From Zhongshania aliphaticivorans (lineage in GTDB: Bacteria > Pseudomonadota > Gammaproteobacteria > Pseudomonadales > Spongiibacteraceae): a DNA stretch of 64,000 nucleotides. Position 1 is the first letter of the stretch. Each line of letters opens with the position of its first letter. The position numbers and the translations under genes were made by a program. The DNA lies in NCBI RefSeq assembly GCF_902705855.1, contig NZ_CACSIJ010000001.1, forward strand, positions 403,856 through 467,855, in the 5' to 3' direction. Below, piece by piece: positions 48,772-58,723 of this stretch. A model generated the notes under the pieces. The model made no database searches. It saw nothing but the letters and a program-made list of their open reading frames with translations, and had not been told where the DNA came from.

Positions 48772-49578
48772 TTAGGATGCGAGTACAGCAAATAATAAAC
48801 CCGCCAGCAATACACGGTATATCGCGAAGGGCATCATCCCCATACGCTCAACCCAACTCATAAACAAATGAATACAAGCATAAGCCGTTATCGCTGACAC
48901 CCCCGCACCAATTGCCAAGTAATTCCATGCTACCGGATCACTACTTTCAATCAATTCTAATAATTTATAAGAACCGGCAGCCGCAATGATGGGCATAGAG
49001 AGTAAAAATGAAAAACGCGCTGAATCACTGCGATTTAACCCCAGCATCAATGCTGCAGTAATGGTAATACCAGAACGGGAAGTACCAGGAATAAGTGCTA
49101 TCGCCTGTGCAATACCAACAATAATTGCAATGCGTAAGCCAATATCTGCTAATTGCTTACCGTGCTTAGCGTAGCGATCAACCACCCCCAGTAACACACC
49201 AAATACGAGTGTCGTCGTGGCCAAGACATAGCCTGAGCGCAGATGCTCTTCAATAAAATCGTTAAATATAAGTCCTGCTAACACAGCCGGAATGGTCGCG
49301 ACGATGACCATCCAACCTAAGCGACTATTTTCCGTCTGTTGGCGTGATGCAAGACTGCCAAACCAATCACCTAAAATCGCCATGACTTCACTACGGAAAT
49401 ACCACAACACCGCAAGCAAAGATCCAACATGCACGGCCACATCGAACGCAAGACCTTGATCTTCCCAACCCAAAAGCGTTTGCGGCAACACCAAATGACC
49501 AGAGCTCGATACCGGAAGAAATTCCGTCAAACCTTGAATCGCGGCAAGAATTACGGCGCGTAATGAATCCATTATCAT
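48772..49578 (-). CDS. uppP: Undecaprenyl-diphosphatase
   Basis: 268 residues, about seven membrane helices. The BacA-type motifs QGLTEFLPVSSSGHL and PGTSRSGITITAAL hold the active-site Glu, Ser and Arg. Recycles the lipid carrier for peptidoglycan and confers bacitracin tolerance. ATG 49578 follows AGGAC at about 5 nt. Confidence 0.96.
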   Translation of the reverse strand: MIMDSLRAVILAAIQGLTEFLPVSSSGHLVLPQTLLGWEDQGLAFDVAVHVGSLLAVLWYFRSEVMAILGDWFGSLASRQQTENSRLGWMVIVATIPAVLAGLIFNDFIEEHLRSGYVLATTTLVFGVLLGVVDRYAKHGKQLADIGLRIAIIVGIAQAIALIPGTSRSGITITAALMLGLNRSDSARFSFLLSMPIIAAAGSYKLLELIESSDPVAWNYLAIGAGVSAITAYACIHLFMSWVERMGMMPFAIYRVLLAGLLFAVLAS

Positions 49579-49596
49579 AAAGTCCTGAACAATAAA

Positions 49597-50280
49597 TTAA
49601 GATTTTTGCCAAGCAACACTTTCACGCAGGTAAACGGGTTGAGCGTGCTCGGCACTCGTATAGTCGCCGCGCTCATACGCGCGTACAGCGAGCTTCAACA
49701 CCGCCTGTGCTCGTGGATAGACATCCGTATTTATATTATTGAGTGGCAATCCGAGACGAAACCTCGGGGCATATATCCAGCCGCTAGCAAAACCAAATGC
49801 CGCACTATTGCTTGCTGGCACTTCTATAGATTCGGGCGCCCGCAAACTATCCGCAGCTAAGGGATCGGCAAAACCATTCCGATAACAATATTCTCCCCAA
49901 TAGACCTCATCCATGCGTGCATCTAAGGCCGGCAATAGCACATCACCCTCATTCAGTTGCAACTTGTCCGCCTGACCCTGAGCAATTGCCTGTAATGTAG
50001 ACACCGCAACCACCGGTTTATCCACAGAAAACGCGAGGCCTTGCACAACACCCGCGCACACCCGCAGCCCCGTAAATGACCCCGGGCCGGCTGAAAAAGC
50101 AATCGCATCTAAATCGCCAAGGCGAATACCTCCCTCAGACAGGATCTGATCAACCATTGGCAACAAATAACGGGTGTGGGCGCGGGGCAAAAGGCGGAAA
50201 TCTTCTCTTTGCCTGCCTTTGTGGAGCAAAGCAACGGAACATGCTTCTGTTGAAGCCTCAATCGCGAGTAAACTTGTCAT
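49597..50280 (-). CDS. tsaB: tRNA threonylcarbamoyladenosine protein TsaB
   Basis: 227 residues from ATG 50280; the frame extends upstream to 50400 but the family begins at LLAIEASTEACSVALLHKG. FSAGPGSFTGLRVCAGVVQGLAF is diagnostic. Scaffold for TsaD in making t6A37 on ANN-decoding tRNAs; not catalytic itself. Confidence 0.96.
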   Translation of the reverse strand: MTSLLAIEASTEACSVALLHKGRQREDFRLLPRAHTRYLLPMVDQILSEGGIRLGDLDAIAFSAGPGSFTGLRVCAGVVQGLAFSVDKPVVAVSTLQAIAQGQADKLQLNEGDVLLPALDARMDEVYWGEYCYRNGFADPLAADSLRAPESIEVPASNSAAFGFASGWIYAPRFRLGLPLNNINTDVYPRAQAVLKLAVRAYERGDYTSAEHAQPVYLRESVAWQKS

Positions 50281-50390
50281 TAATTCAGCCGTAGAACAGT
50301 TACTGTTAGAGATTCTAATGCCGCAGAATAATAGCATATCGCACAGGCTTGAGCGCTGCAGACTTACAGCGAGACAGCATTTTAGGAATA

Positions 50391-50984
50391 ATGATGGCAA
50401 ACAATAATATTAACCCACACGATGTTACCGCGCTGATCCTTGCTGGTGGCGAAGGCCGCCGCATGGGTGGTCAAGATAAGGGGCTAATCACTTGGCAGAA
50501 AAAACCGTTTATCGAATATATATTAGACTCCATACCCGCCGATATTACGCACACGCTCATTAGCTGTAATCGAAATATTGATCAATACCAAAAGTACGGT
50601 AAAACGGTTCAAGACGACGATGCTAAATATGAAGGCCCGCTTGCTGGGATCTATGCCGCTATGCAACTCATCTCTACGCCTTATATATTGGTTCTACCCT
50701 GCGACAGCCCACTTGCACCTAAAGACCTTTACCAGCAACTTGCCACAACATTAAATACTAACCACGCCGATATTTGTTATGCAGACGACGGGATACAAAA
50801 ACAATATTTATTTGCGCTGATACACACTAAGCTTGAAACGTCATTAAAAAAATATTTAGCTGCGGGAAACCGGCAGGTACATCGCTGGTACAAACAGCAC
50901 CATTTTGTTGAAGCAAACCTGAGCAAGCAGCAGAGCGCTTTTAGGAACGTGAATCGCAGCGAAGATCTTGCCGATCTGAATTAG
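50391..50984 (+). CDS. mobA: Molybdenum cofactor guanylyltransferase
   Basis: 197 residues from ATG 50391, with AGGA just upstream (ATG 50394 is equally possible). GTP-binding LILAGGEGRRMGGQDKGL, GPLAGIYAAM, LVLPCDSPL, RQVHRWYKQH. Adds GMP to molybdopterin to make the bis-MGD cofactor. Divergent from tsaB. No molybdoenzyme is visible in the window. Confidence 0.94.
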   Translation: MMANNNINPHDVTALILAGGEGRRMGGQDKGLITWQKKPFIEYILDSIPADITHTLISCNRNIDQYQKYGKTVQDDDAKYEGPLAGIYAAMQLISTPYILVLPCDSPLAPKDLYQQLATTLNTNHADICYADDGIQKQYLFALIHTKLETSLKKYLAAGNRQVHRWYKQHHFVEANLSKQQSAFRNVNRSEDLADLN

Positions 50985-50991
50985 CAAACAT

Positions 50992-51014
50992 AAAAAAAGG
51001 AGGCTTTCGCCTCC
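50992..51014 (-). terminator. Terminator of the AlgP-like gene
   Basis: On the minus strand GGAGGC-GAAA-GCCTCC (50999-51014) is followed by seven Ts. The GNRA loop makes it strong. A second perfect inverted repeat, AATCATAATT/AATTATGATT (51026-51049), overlaps the stop codon. Confidence 0.88.
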
Positions 51015-51041
51015 TCTTCAGCTCAAATCATAATTATTCAA

Positions 51042-51914
51042 TTATGATTCTGACTTTGCTGCCTCAGCTGGCGCTGCCGCAGGAGCCGCCTTAGCTTTTG
51101 CAGCGGCTTTTTTGGCCGGAGCCTTCTTAGCTGCTACTTTTTTTGCAGGTGCTTTTTTAGCTACGGCTTTCTTAGCAACTGCTTTCTTAGCAGGCGCCGT
51201 CTTAGCTGGTGCTTTTTTGGCGACTGCCTTTTTAGCAACAGCCTTTTTAGCTGCTACTTTCTTAGCTGGTGCTTTTTTAGCTACCGCTTTCTTGGCCGCT
51301 GCCTTCTTAACAGGTGCTTTTGCACTAACTTTAGCTACTGCTGCAACCTTTGGATCGCTAATTTTTGCGCCCAACTGTTTAACAGCCTGCTTGTGCTTAG
51401 CAACTAGCTTTTTCTCAATTGTTGCAAGCTTGAGTTTATTAGCTGCTAAACGCTTTTTCTTAAAGCGCTGTTCGAACAATTTCACTGCTTTTGCTAGATC
51501 AGCGTCTGCTTTGCTGGCCAGCGCAGTAGAACGCTCTTCAATTTTTTGCTTAACCGCAATTTCAGAAGCCTTAATACGCGCCAAGGCCTTTGCATTGGCA
51601 ACAGCTGCTTTAGTATCAGCAACTTTAGCGCGGCTTACTTTCAATTTAGCGTTTAACTTTTCGGCAGCAGCAGCCGCACGCTTAACCGCATTTTTGTCGG
51701 CAACGCGGGCAGTCTTTTTAGCTTTTGCACGCGCTTCGTCAACTTTCGATTTTGCAGCGGCAAGTGCTTTACGCTCATTCGCCACCATCGCCTCAACCTT
51801 TTTCAAACCTTCTTCTGCTTTAGTCACAATCGGGTTTGTTAAGATTACATTTTTAGCTCGCGGCTTACGCTTAGCGGGCACTTTTTTTACACTCGTTTTG
51901 CTGGCTGGCATCAT
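51042..51914 (-). CDS. Lysine/alanine-rich histone H1-like protein (AlgP-like)
   Basis: 290 residues, extremely rich in Lys and Ala. The first 190 residues form a long coiled, charged helix; from about 195 there are tandem [16 protein letters not shown] repeats (about 4-6 residue units), ending in an Ala/Ser/Glu tail. Resembles AlgP/AlgR3 of Pseudomonas and bacterial histone H1-like DNA-binding proteins; it probably compacts or binds DNA. AGGAGA precedes ATG 51914. The repeats make length polymorphism likely. Downstream is hemH, also minus strand but reading away after a 106-base gap. Confidence 0.8.
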   Translation of the reverse strand: MMPASKTSVKKVPAKRKPRAKNVILTNPIVTKAEEGLKKVEAMVANERKALAAAKSKVDEARAKAKKTARVADKNAVKRAAAAAEKLNAKLKVSRAKVADTKAAVANAKALARIKASEIAVKQKIEERSTALASKADADLAKAVKLFEQRFKKKRLAANKLKLATIEKKLVAKHKQAVKQLGAKISDPKVAAVAKVSAKAPVKKAAAKKAVAKKAPAKKVAAKKAVAKKAVAKKAPAKTAPAKKAVAKKAVAKKAPAKKVAAKKAPAKKAAAKAKAAPAAAPAEAAKSES

Positions 51915-52020
51915 TTATTCTCCTAGACGATGACGATGCTGATATTTACGATGGTAAAAATAGCACATAAAATAACCAACGCAAAAAAAAGTCTTTTAAT
52001 TAACGCCTTTTTCTTAATAT

Positions 52021-53019
52021 TTATCCAAAATTTACGTTTTTTTCTTCTAAAAAAGGCCTGCAAAGAGAAATCATGAGGTTTTGATGATTTTCTCCGTCAT
52101 TTAAACAGGGAATATAACGGAAGGCTTCGCCCCCCTTTTCTAAGAAAAATTCGTGGGCTTCACCGTCAATTTCTTCAAGCGTTTCTAAACACTCGACAGC
52201 AAAAGCTGGGCAGATAACATCCAAGGTTTTAGTGCCTGTTTCGGCGAGGCCAATTACTGTTTTATCTGTATAAGGCTGCAACCATTCGGCCTTACCTAAA
52301 CGCGACTGGTAAGATAAAATCCATTCTGATTTATTCAAACCAAGTTTTAACGCTAAAGCCTCCGCTGTTTTCTCACAGTGGTGTTGATATGGATCACCTA
52401 AGTCGACATTGCGTTTTGGAATACCGTGAAAAGACATAAGTAATAATTCGCCACGACCATTCTCAGACCAATGCTGTCGAACGCTGTTCGCCAAGCTTGC
52501 AATGTATTCAGGGTGATCGTAATAGCTTTTCAGCCACCCCCACTGGGGAATATTTCTGCGCTTAGCAAACACTTTGCAGATTTGATCGTGTGCTGCTGCT
52601 GTCGTCGTTGCGGAATACTGAGGATATAGGGGTAAGAAAAACAAACGTTCGCACCCTGCCAAAAGAAGTTCATCTATAGCTGCAGAAATACTAACTTCGC
52701 CATAGCTCATTGCCAAACGGGTATGAATCTTAGAATCGGGATAGTTTCCAGCTAATTTCTTTGCAACGCCGTCGATTAAGCGCTCGGAGAAAAAACGTAG
52801 TGGCGAAATATCATTCATCCACACCTGCTTGTAGTTACGCGCTACCCTTGGAGACCGGAAGGGCAATATAATTAAATAAAGTATCAAGACCCAAATTGCT
52901 CTTGGCACCTCAACCACTCTACGATCTGACAAAAATTCGCGTAAAAACTTTCTCACCGCACCGCTTGTTGGCGATTCGGGGGTGCCCAAATTAATAAACA
53001 CAATGCCTACTGACTTCAT
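52021..53019 (-). CDS. hemH: Ferrochelatase
   Basis: 332 residues, normal length. Inserts Fe2+ into protoporphyrin IX at the inner face of the membrane. NLGTPESPTSGAVRKFLREFLSD, catalytic His in LMSFHGIPKRN, GDPYQHHCEKTAE, YQSRLGKAEWLQPYT, and VICPAFAVECLETLEEI with the acidic residues. Lies after adk with a strong terminator between. Confidence 0.97.
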   Translation of the reverse strand: MKSVGIVFINLGTPESPTSGAVRKFLREFLSDRRVVEVPRAIWVLILYLIILPFRSPRVARNYKQVWMNDISPLRFFSERLIDGVAKKLAGNYPDSKIHTRLAMSYGEVSISAAIDELLLAGCERLFFLPLYPQYSATTTAAAHDQICKVFAKRRNIPQWGWLKSYYDHPEYIASLANSVRQHWSENGRGELLLMSFHGIPKRNVDLGDPYQHHCEKTAEALALKLGLNKSEWILSYQSRLGKAEWLQPYTDKTVIGLAETGTKTLDVICPAFAVECLETLEEIDGEAHEFFLEKGGEAFRYIPCLNDGENHQNLMISLCRPFLEEKNVNFG

Positions 53020-53080
53020 CTCAAATCCGCTACCGTTTTATCTGTCTACGAATTATGCGCAATATTCGACTAATTTAAAC

Positions 53081-53107
53081 AAAAAAGGCACCCGAAGGTG
53101 CCTTTTT
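53081..53107 (-). terminator. adk terminator
   Basis: On the minus strand GGCACC-TTCG-GGTGCC (53087-53102) with a UUCG loop, then six Ts. Between adk and hemH. Confidence 0.92.
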
Positions 53108-53123
53108 AATATTTGCGCAGTTT

Positions 53124-54177
<1,054 letters not shown>

Positions 54178-54513
54178 ATGAAAGTTCGAGAATTGTTATC
54201 ACTCTGGGAACAAACTGCTAGTGGCACACTGACAGAAGACAGTTACGAGGTTCGCCTCTCTATTAAGGACGCTGCCAGACTTAACGCGCTTGCCGAGCTT
54301 TATCCACGCCGCAACGTCGAAGAGCTTATCACTGATCTCATGACCGCAGCACTCGACGAGATGGAAAGCGTTATGCCCTACCGCCAAGGCTCAAAGGTAG
54401 TGGCATTTGATGAGCTAGGCGACCCACTCTACGAAGATATAGGCCCTACGCCACGCTATCTGTCGTTGACAGAAAAACATTTAAACCGCTACAAGCGATT
54501 AGATAAGCACTAA
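54178..54513 (+). CDS. Conserved small protein (annotated elsewhere as pilin assembly / type 1 pili tip component)
   Basis: 111 residues: MKVRELLSLWEQTASGTLTE, LSIKDAARLNALAELYPRR, ITDLMTAALDEMESVMPY, GDPLYEDIGPTPRYLSL. I recall Pseudomonas homologues with this pattern under a pilus name; the basis for that name is unclear and no pilus gene is nearby. Soluble, helical, no signal peptide. AGGAA upstream. Treat as conserved, function unknown. Confidence 0.8.
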   Translation: MKVRELLSLWEQTASGTLTEDSYEVRLSIKDAARLNALAELYPRRNVEELITDLMTAALDEMESVMPYRQGSKVVAFDELGDPLYEDIGPTPRYLSLTEKHLNRYKRLDKH

Positions 54514-54549
54514 ATACGGCAGACGGCGGCGCTGGGGGTGCAACGCAAA

Positions 54550-55359
54550 TTAAAGCCCTGCCGCCTTTGCTTCATTCCAAAACAGATCTAATTGTTGGTC
54601 TGCAGGTTCGCTTTCCCCTGAGATACCTAACTCTTTACAACGGCTTTCAACAAACCTAAAACGACCTTCAAACTTTCGACACGCATGTCGAGTCACCGCT
54701 TCTGCATCAAGACCAAGATGTCGACTGAGGTTAACCGCAGAAAATAGAACATCCCCCATCTCATCTGCAATCGCCGCTGACTCCCCGATGGCGATGGCTT
54801 CTTCCAATTCCTCCAGCTCATCCCGCAATGCAATAACAACCTGCGACAACTCACGCCAATCAAAACCAATCTGAGCAGCGCGCTTTTGCAACTTGCTTGC
54901 GCGGGTCAGTGCTGGCAGGGCCTGTGGCACGTCATCTAAAACGCTAGGCTGAGACTTTTGCAGGCGCTCGCCCTGCTTAATGTCCTCCCAGCGCGTTTTA
55001 ATAGCAGCGTCGTCCGGCGCTGCAAACTCTCTACGAGACTCAAGGGTTCCGGCGGGAAATACATGAGGGTGGCGACGCAATAGCTTCTCAACAATGTCAT
55101 TTACTACATTTGAAAAATCAAATTGGCCCTGTTCAGACGCCAACTGGCTGTAAAAAATCACTTGAAATAGCACGTCGCCAAGCTCTTGCTGAATCTGAGA
55201 ACTATCGCCCTGCTCAATCGCATCCACCAGCTCATACACTTCCTCTAGGGTATGAGGAATAACGCTGAGCGACGTTTGCTTCAGATCCCAAGGGCAACCC
55301 GTTTCTGGGTCTCGTAAACGCGCCATTAAATATTGTAAGTCTGCGATGGTGTAGCTCAC
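54550..55359 (-). CDS. mazG: Nucleoside triphosphate pyrophosphohydrolase MazG
   Basis: 269 residues with two MazG domains: N-terminal CPWDLKQT, HTLEEVYELVDAIE, LGDVLFQVIFYSQ and C-terminal ELEELEEAIA, DEMGDVLFSAVNLSRHLG (metal-binding EExxE and ExxD pairs). Hydrolyses NTPs, and in E. coli lowers ppGpp. Two bases after relA, so co-expressed. Confidence 0.97.
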   Translation of the reverse strand: MSYTIADLQYLMARLRDPETGCPWDLKQTSLSVIPHTLEEVYELVDAIEQGDSSQIQQELGDVLFQVIFYSQLASEQGQFDFSNVVNDIVEKLLRRHPHVFPAGTLESRREFAAPDDAAIKTRWEDIKQGERLQKSQPSVLDDVPQALPALTRASKLQKRAAQIGFDWRELSQVVIALRDELEELEEAIAIGESAAIADEMGDVLFSAVNLSRHLGLDAEAVTRHACRKFEGRFRFVESRCKELGISGESEPADQQLDLFWNEAKAAGL

Positions 55360-55361
55360 CC

Positions 55362-57596
55362 TTATGCCTCCCGAATTCGCTTTACAGCAACCACATTCGG
55401 CAAACCATTGAGCCGACTAAGCACATCAGACAGTGTCGCCAAATCGCGAATTTCCAACTTGATCTTCATTGTCGCCATATGATTTGCGGTATCTGTAATC
55501 GTATTTAGCGATATTACGTTAACCTTCTCGGTGGCGAGTTGCTGAGTAATATCACGAAGCAAACCTTGGCGGTCGTAGGCCTCTAGCTCAATATCAACGG
55601 GGTAGGTATCTATCTTCGCGTCTGCCCAATCCACGGTAATAATTCGCTGCGGCTCGACACTCTGAAGTTGTAGTAATTTACTACAATCTTGGCGATGCAC
55701 ACTCACACCACGACCTACAGTGATATAGCCCGCTATGGCCTCACCCGGCAGAGGCTTACAGCAGCGCGCAAAGTACGTCATTAAATTACCGACACCACTT
55801 ATGCGGATCTGACTACCATCATTGCTCTTAGTACTTGCTGGCCGTAAGCGCAATATTGACTGGCCGCTGTCATCATCTCGCCCGGCGATATTATGTGCCG
55901 CACGAATAAGCTGCGACATGCTAATTTCACCCGCGCCTACTGACGCATACATATCATCAACACTGGCGCAATTCATCTGATCGGCAAGATATTTGTAATC
56001 AATACTATTTAAAGCGAGACGTTTAAATTCCTTATCGAGTAACGCGCGGCCAGCAATAATGTTGTCTTCTTTTGCCTGTAAACGAAACCAATGCTGGACC
56101 TTGGTTCGCGCACGCGAGGTTTTTAAATAGCCGAGATTACTTTGCAACCAATCGCGGCGTGGCTCACTTTCTTTACCAGTTAAAATTTCTACCCGCTCGC
56201 CGGTTTTCAAGGTATAGGTTAACGGCACAATTCGACCGTTAACCTTGGCGCCACGACAGCAATTCCCGACTTCGGTGTGAATATGGTAAGCAAAATCTAG
56301 CGGCGTTGCGCCATTCTGCAAATTCACCACATGACCATCTGGCGTGAATACGTATACACGATCCTGGGCACTGGTAAATTGCTCTGCAACGTCACTGCTG
56401 CTGCCACTTTCTTCATGCCAGTCTAGGACCTGACGCAACCACGCAATTTTTTCGTCGTAACTATTCGTGCTTTTCGCGCTGCGATCGGTACCTTTATACA
56501 TCCAGTGTGAACAAACCCCGAACTCGGCCTCTTCATGCATTGTACTTGTACGAATTTGAATCTCTAATACTTTCCCTTCTGGGCCAATTACAGCGGTATG
56601 CAGTGATCTGTAACCATTATCTTTAGGATTGGCAATGTAGTCATCAAACTCATTGGGAATATTGCGCCACAGACCGTGAACCAAGCCTAAAGCGGCATAA
56701 CAAGATTTGGTATCTGGTACCAAAACCCGCAGTGCGCGGATATCGTAAACCTGAGAAAAGCCGATGCCCTTACGCTGCATTTTCCGCCAAATACTGTAAA
56801 TATGTTTGGCGCGCCCAGCGATATCTGCCTGAATATCGTCAGCTTTAAGTGCTTTATCAAGAATATCGATAGCGTCTTCAATGTAGTGCTGACGATCAAG
56901 GCGCTTTTCATCTAGCAGCTTAGCTATCTTTTTGTAGGCCAAAGGTTGCAGGTAACGAAAAGATAGATCCTCAAGCTCCCACTTAATATGACCAATACCT
57001 AGTCTATGCGCGAGCGGCGCATAGATATCGGCAACTTCACGGGCAACGCGATAACGTTTATCAGGTTTGTCTTTAATAGCGCGAATTGCTGAGGTTCGCT
57101 CTGCAAGTTTAATCAGCGCCACTCGAACGTCGTCAACCAAGGCCACCAACATTTTTCTAATGGTTTCGCTTTGCGCCTCAGATTGCCCGAGCACGGGTGC
57201 GTCAAGCTCTGCATTGACCTTAGAAATGGCGGCCATGCGCAACACGCCATCAACCAGCTTCGCTACCGACTTACCAAACTGCGCCTCTAGGTCTGTAATG
57301 GAAAATCTGTTTTCGCGAACTACACGGAAGAGCGTGGCGGCAATAAGGCTATCTTGATCGAGTTGGAGATCTGCCAGGATCTCAACCATTTCCAGTGCCG
57401 TGTAAAAACTATCGAAATTCTCATCATTGGTATAACTATCACTCGCAACCGCCGCGCTCTTTTCAGCAACTTCAAACGCCCGCTGCAACTCAGCAGTGCG
57501 AATGACCTGTGTATCTATTGGTAGCCGCGCTATCCAAGCAGCAATATCAACGTTTCCGCTTTCTAATCTCGGAAAGTCTTCCCTTACCTTAACCAT
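55362..57596 (-). CDS. relA: GTP pyrophosphokinase RelA (ppGpp synthetase I)
   Basis: 744 residues. The HD hydrolase region is degenerate (ATLFRVVRENR in place of HDxxEDT), as in monofunctional RelA. Synthetase domain with EFDDYIANPKDNGYRSLHT (EFDD is the RelA-type EXDD motif) and EIQIRTSTMHEEAEFG. TGS domain (RVYVFTPDGHVVNL), helical and zinc-finger parts with the CCKPLPG motif, and a C-terminal ACT domain. Makes (p)ppGpp on stalled ribosomes. Operon with mazG. Confidence 0.98.
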   Translation of the reverse strand: MVKVREDFPRLESGNVDIAAWIARLPIDTQVIRTAELQRAFEVAEKSAAVASDSYTNDENFDSFYTALEMVEILADLQLDQDSLIAATLFRVVRENRFSITDLEAQFGKSVAKLVDGVLRMAAISKVNAELDAPVLGQSEAQSETIRKMLVALVDDVRVALIKLAERTSAIRAIKDKPDKRYRVAREVADIYAPLAHRLGIGHIKWELEDLSFRYLQPLAYKKIAKLLDEKRLDRQHYIEDAIDILDKALKADDIQADIAGRAKHIYSIWRKMQRKGIGFSQVYDIRALRVLVPDTKSCYAALGLVHGLWRNIPNEFDDYIANPKDNGYRSLHTAVIGPEGKVLEIQIRTSTMHEEAEFGVCSHWMYKGTDRSAKSTNSYDEKIAWLRQVLDWHEESGSSSDVAEQFTSAQDRVYVFTPDGHVVNLQNGATPLDFAYHIHTEVGNCCRGAKVNGRIVPLTYTLKTGERVEILTGKESEPRRDWLQSNLGYLKTSRARTKVQHWFRLQAKEDNIIAGRALLDKEFKRLALNSIDYKYLADQMNCASVDDMYASVGAGEISMSQLIRAAHNIAGRDDDSGQSILRLRPASTKSNDGSQIRISGVGNLMTYFARCCKPLPGEAIAGYITVGRGVSVHRQDCSKLLQLQSVEPQRIITVDWADAKIDTYPVDIELEAYDRQGLLRDITQQLATEKVNVISLNTITDTANHMATMKIKLEIRDLATLSDVLSRLNGLPNVVAVKRIREA

Positions 57597-57652
57597 CGCT
57601 ACTTTCTCACTAGCAAATACATCTTAAAAATGTCATATCAACGTTACCCGCC

Positions 57653-58546
57653 TTAAGCGTCAAAAACGCCCGTTGATAAGTAGCGGTCACCGCGATCGCA
57701 AATAATGGCAACTATTACGGCGTTCTCAACTTCTTTGCTAATACGAAGCGCGCCAGCGACTGCACCACCTGAGGATACGCCACAAAAAATACCTTCCTGA
57801 GCAGCCAAAGCCCGCATTGTGGTCTCTGCACTGTGCTGATCCATATCAATAACACGGTCAACGTGAATTGCTTCATAGATACTAGGTAAGTACGCCTCCG
57901 GCCAGCGCCGAATACCAGGAATACTTGAGCAACCGTCCGGCTGCAGGCCAATTATTTCGATTGCCGCGTTTTGCTCTTTCAAATATTTAGACACCCCCAT
58001 AATGGTGCCTGTCGTACCCATTGAGCTTACAAAGTGGGTAATACGACCGTCGCTTTGACGCCAAATTTCTGGTCCCGTTCCCTCGTAATGCGCTTGGGGG
58101 TTATCCGCGTTCGAAAATTGATCCAGCACCTTGCCCCTCCCCTCGGCCTGCATTTTTAAGGCGAGGTCTCTTGCCCCCTCCATACCAGACTCCTGCGAGA
58201 CCTCGACGAGCTCAGCGCCATAAGCAGACATTGCCAATTTACGCTCAGCGCTCATATGGCTGGGCATAATCAATATCATTTTATAACCCTTTATTGCCGC
58301 CGCCATGGCCAATGCAATACCCGTATTGCCACTCGTTGCTTCTATCAGCGTATCGCCGGGAACAATATCGCCACGCTGCTCCGCACGCAGAATCATGCTC
58401 ATGGCGGGACGATCTTTAACTGAGCCAGCGGGATTATTCCCCTCCAACTTGAGCAAAATAATATTGCTAGTATCCCCCCCTAATCGCTGCAAGCGCACCA
58501 ATGGGGTATTACCAATAAATTGATCAATCGTTGGAAACTCATTCAT
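57653..58546 (-). CDS. cysM: Cysteine synthase B
   Basis: 297 residues. PLP Lys in NPAGSVKDRPA, the TSGNTGIALA loop and CGVSSGGAVAGAL phosphate cup. The RRWPEAYLPSIYEA segment is CysM-like rather than CysK-like. Makes cysteine from O-acetylserine with sulfide or thiosulfate. Divergent from gacS, as in Pseudomonas. Confidence 0.95.
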   Translation of the reverse strand: MNEFPTIDQFIGNTPLVRLQRLGGDTSNIILLKLEGNNPAGSVKDRPAMSMILRAEQRGDIVPGDTLIEATSGNTGIALAMAAAIKGYKMILIMPSHMSAERKLAMSAYGAELVEVSQESGMEGARDLALKMQAEGRGKVLDQFSNADNPQAHYEGTGPEIWRQSDGRITHFVSSMGTTGTIMGVSKYLKEQNAAIEIIGLQPDGCSSIPGIRRWPEAYLPSIYEAIHVDRVIDMDQHSAETTMRALAAQEGIFCGVSSGGAVAGALRISKEVENAVIVAIICDRGDRYLSTGVFDA

Positions 58547-58723
58547 AAGTACAGCCTGAACCTTTTATTTATCTGTCACCAAGACATTTTAACACTGCAT
58601 CGGCTACGAAATAGACTTTCAAACCCACCCGCTGCCCCGCATGTCTTGTGGCAATGGCATGGCAGCGGCGGTGATTTTCGGTCATGATAATACCATCGCA
58701 ACACTACAAGGCTCCACCAAGCA

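Noticed and set aside
51112..51933. 273-residue open frame antisense to the AlgP-like gene
   Set aside because: Exact shadow of the Lys/Ala repeats; no ribosome site and the minus-strand gene has a good start, terminator and family resemblance.
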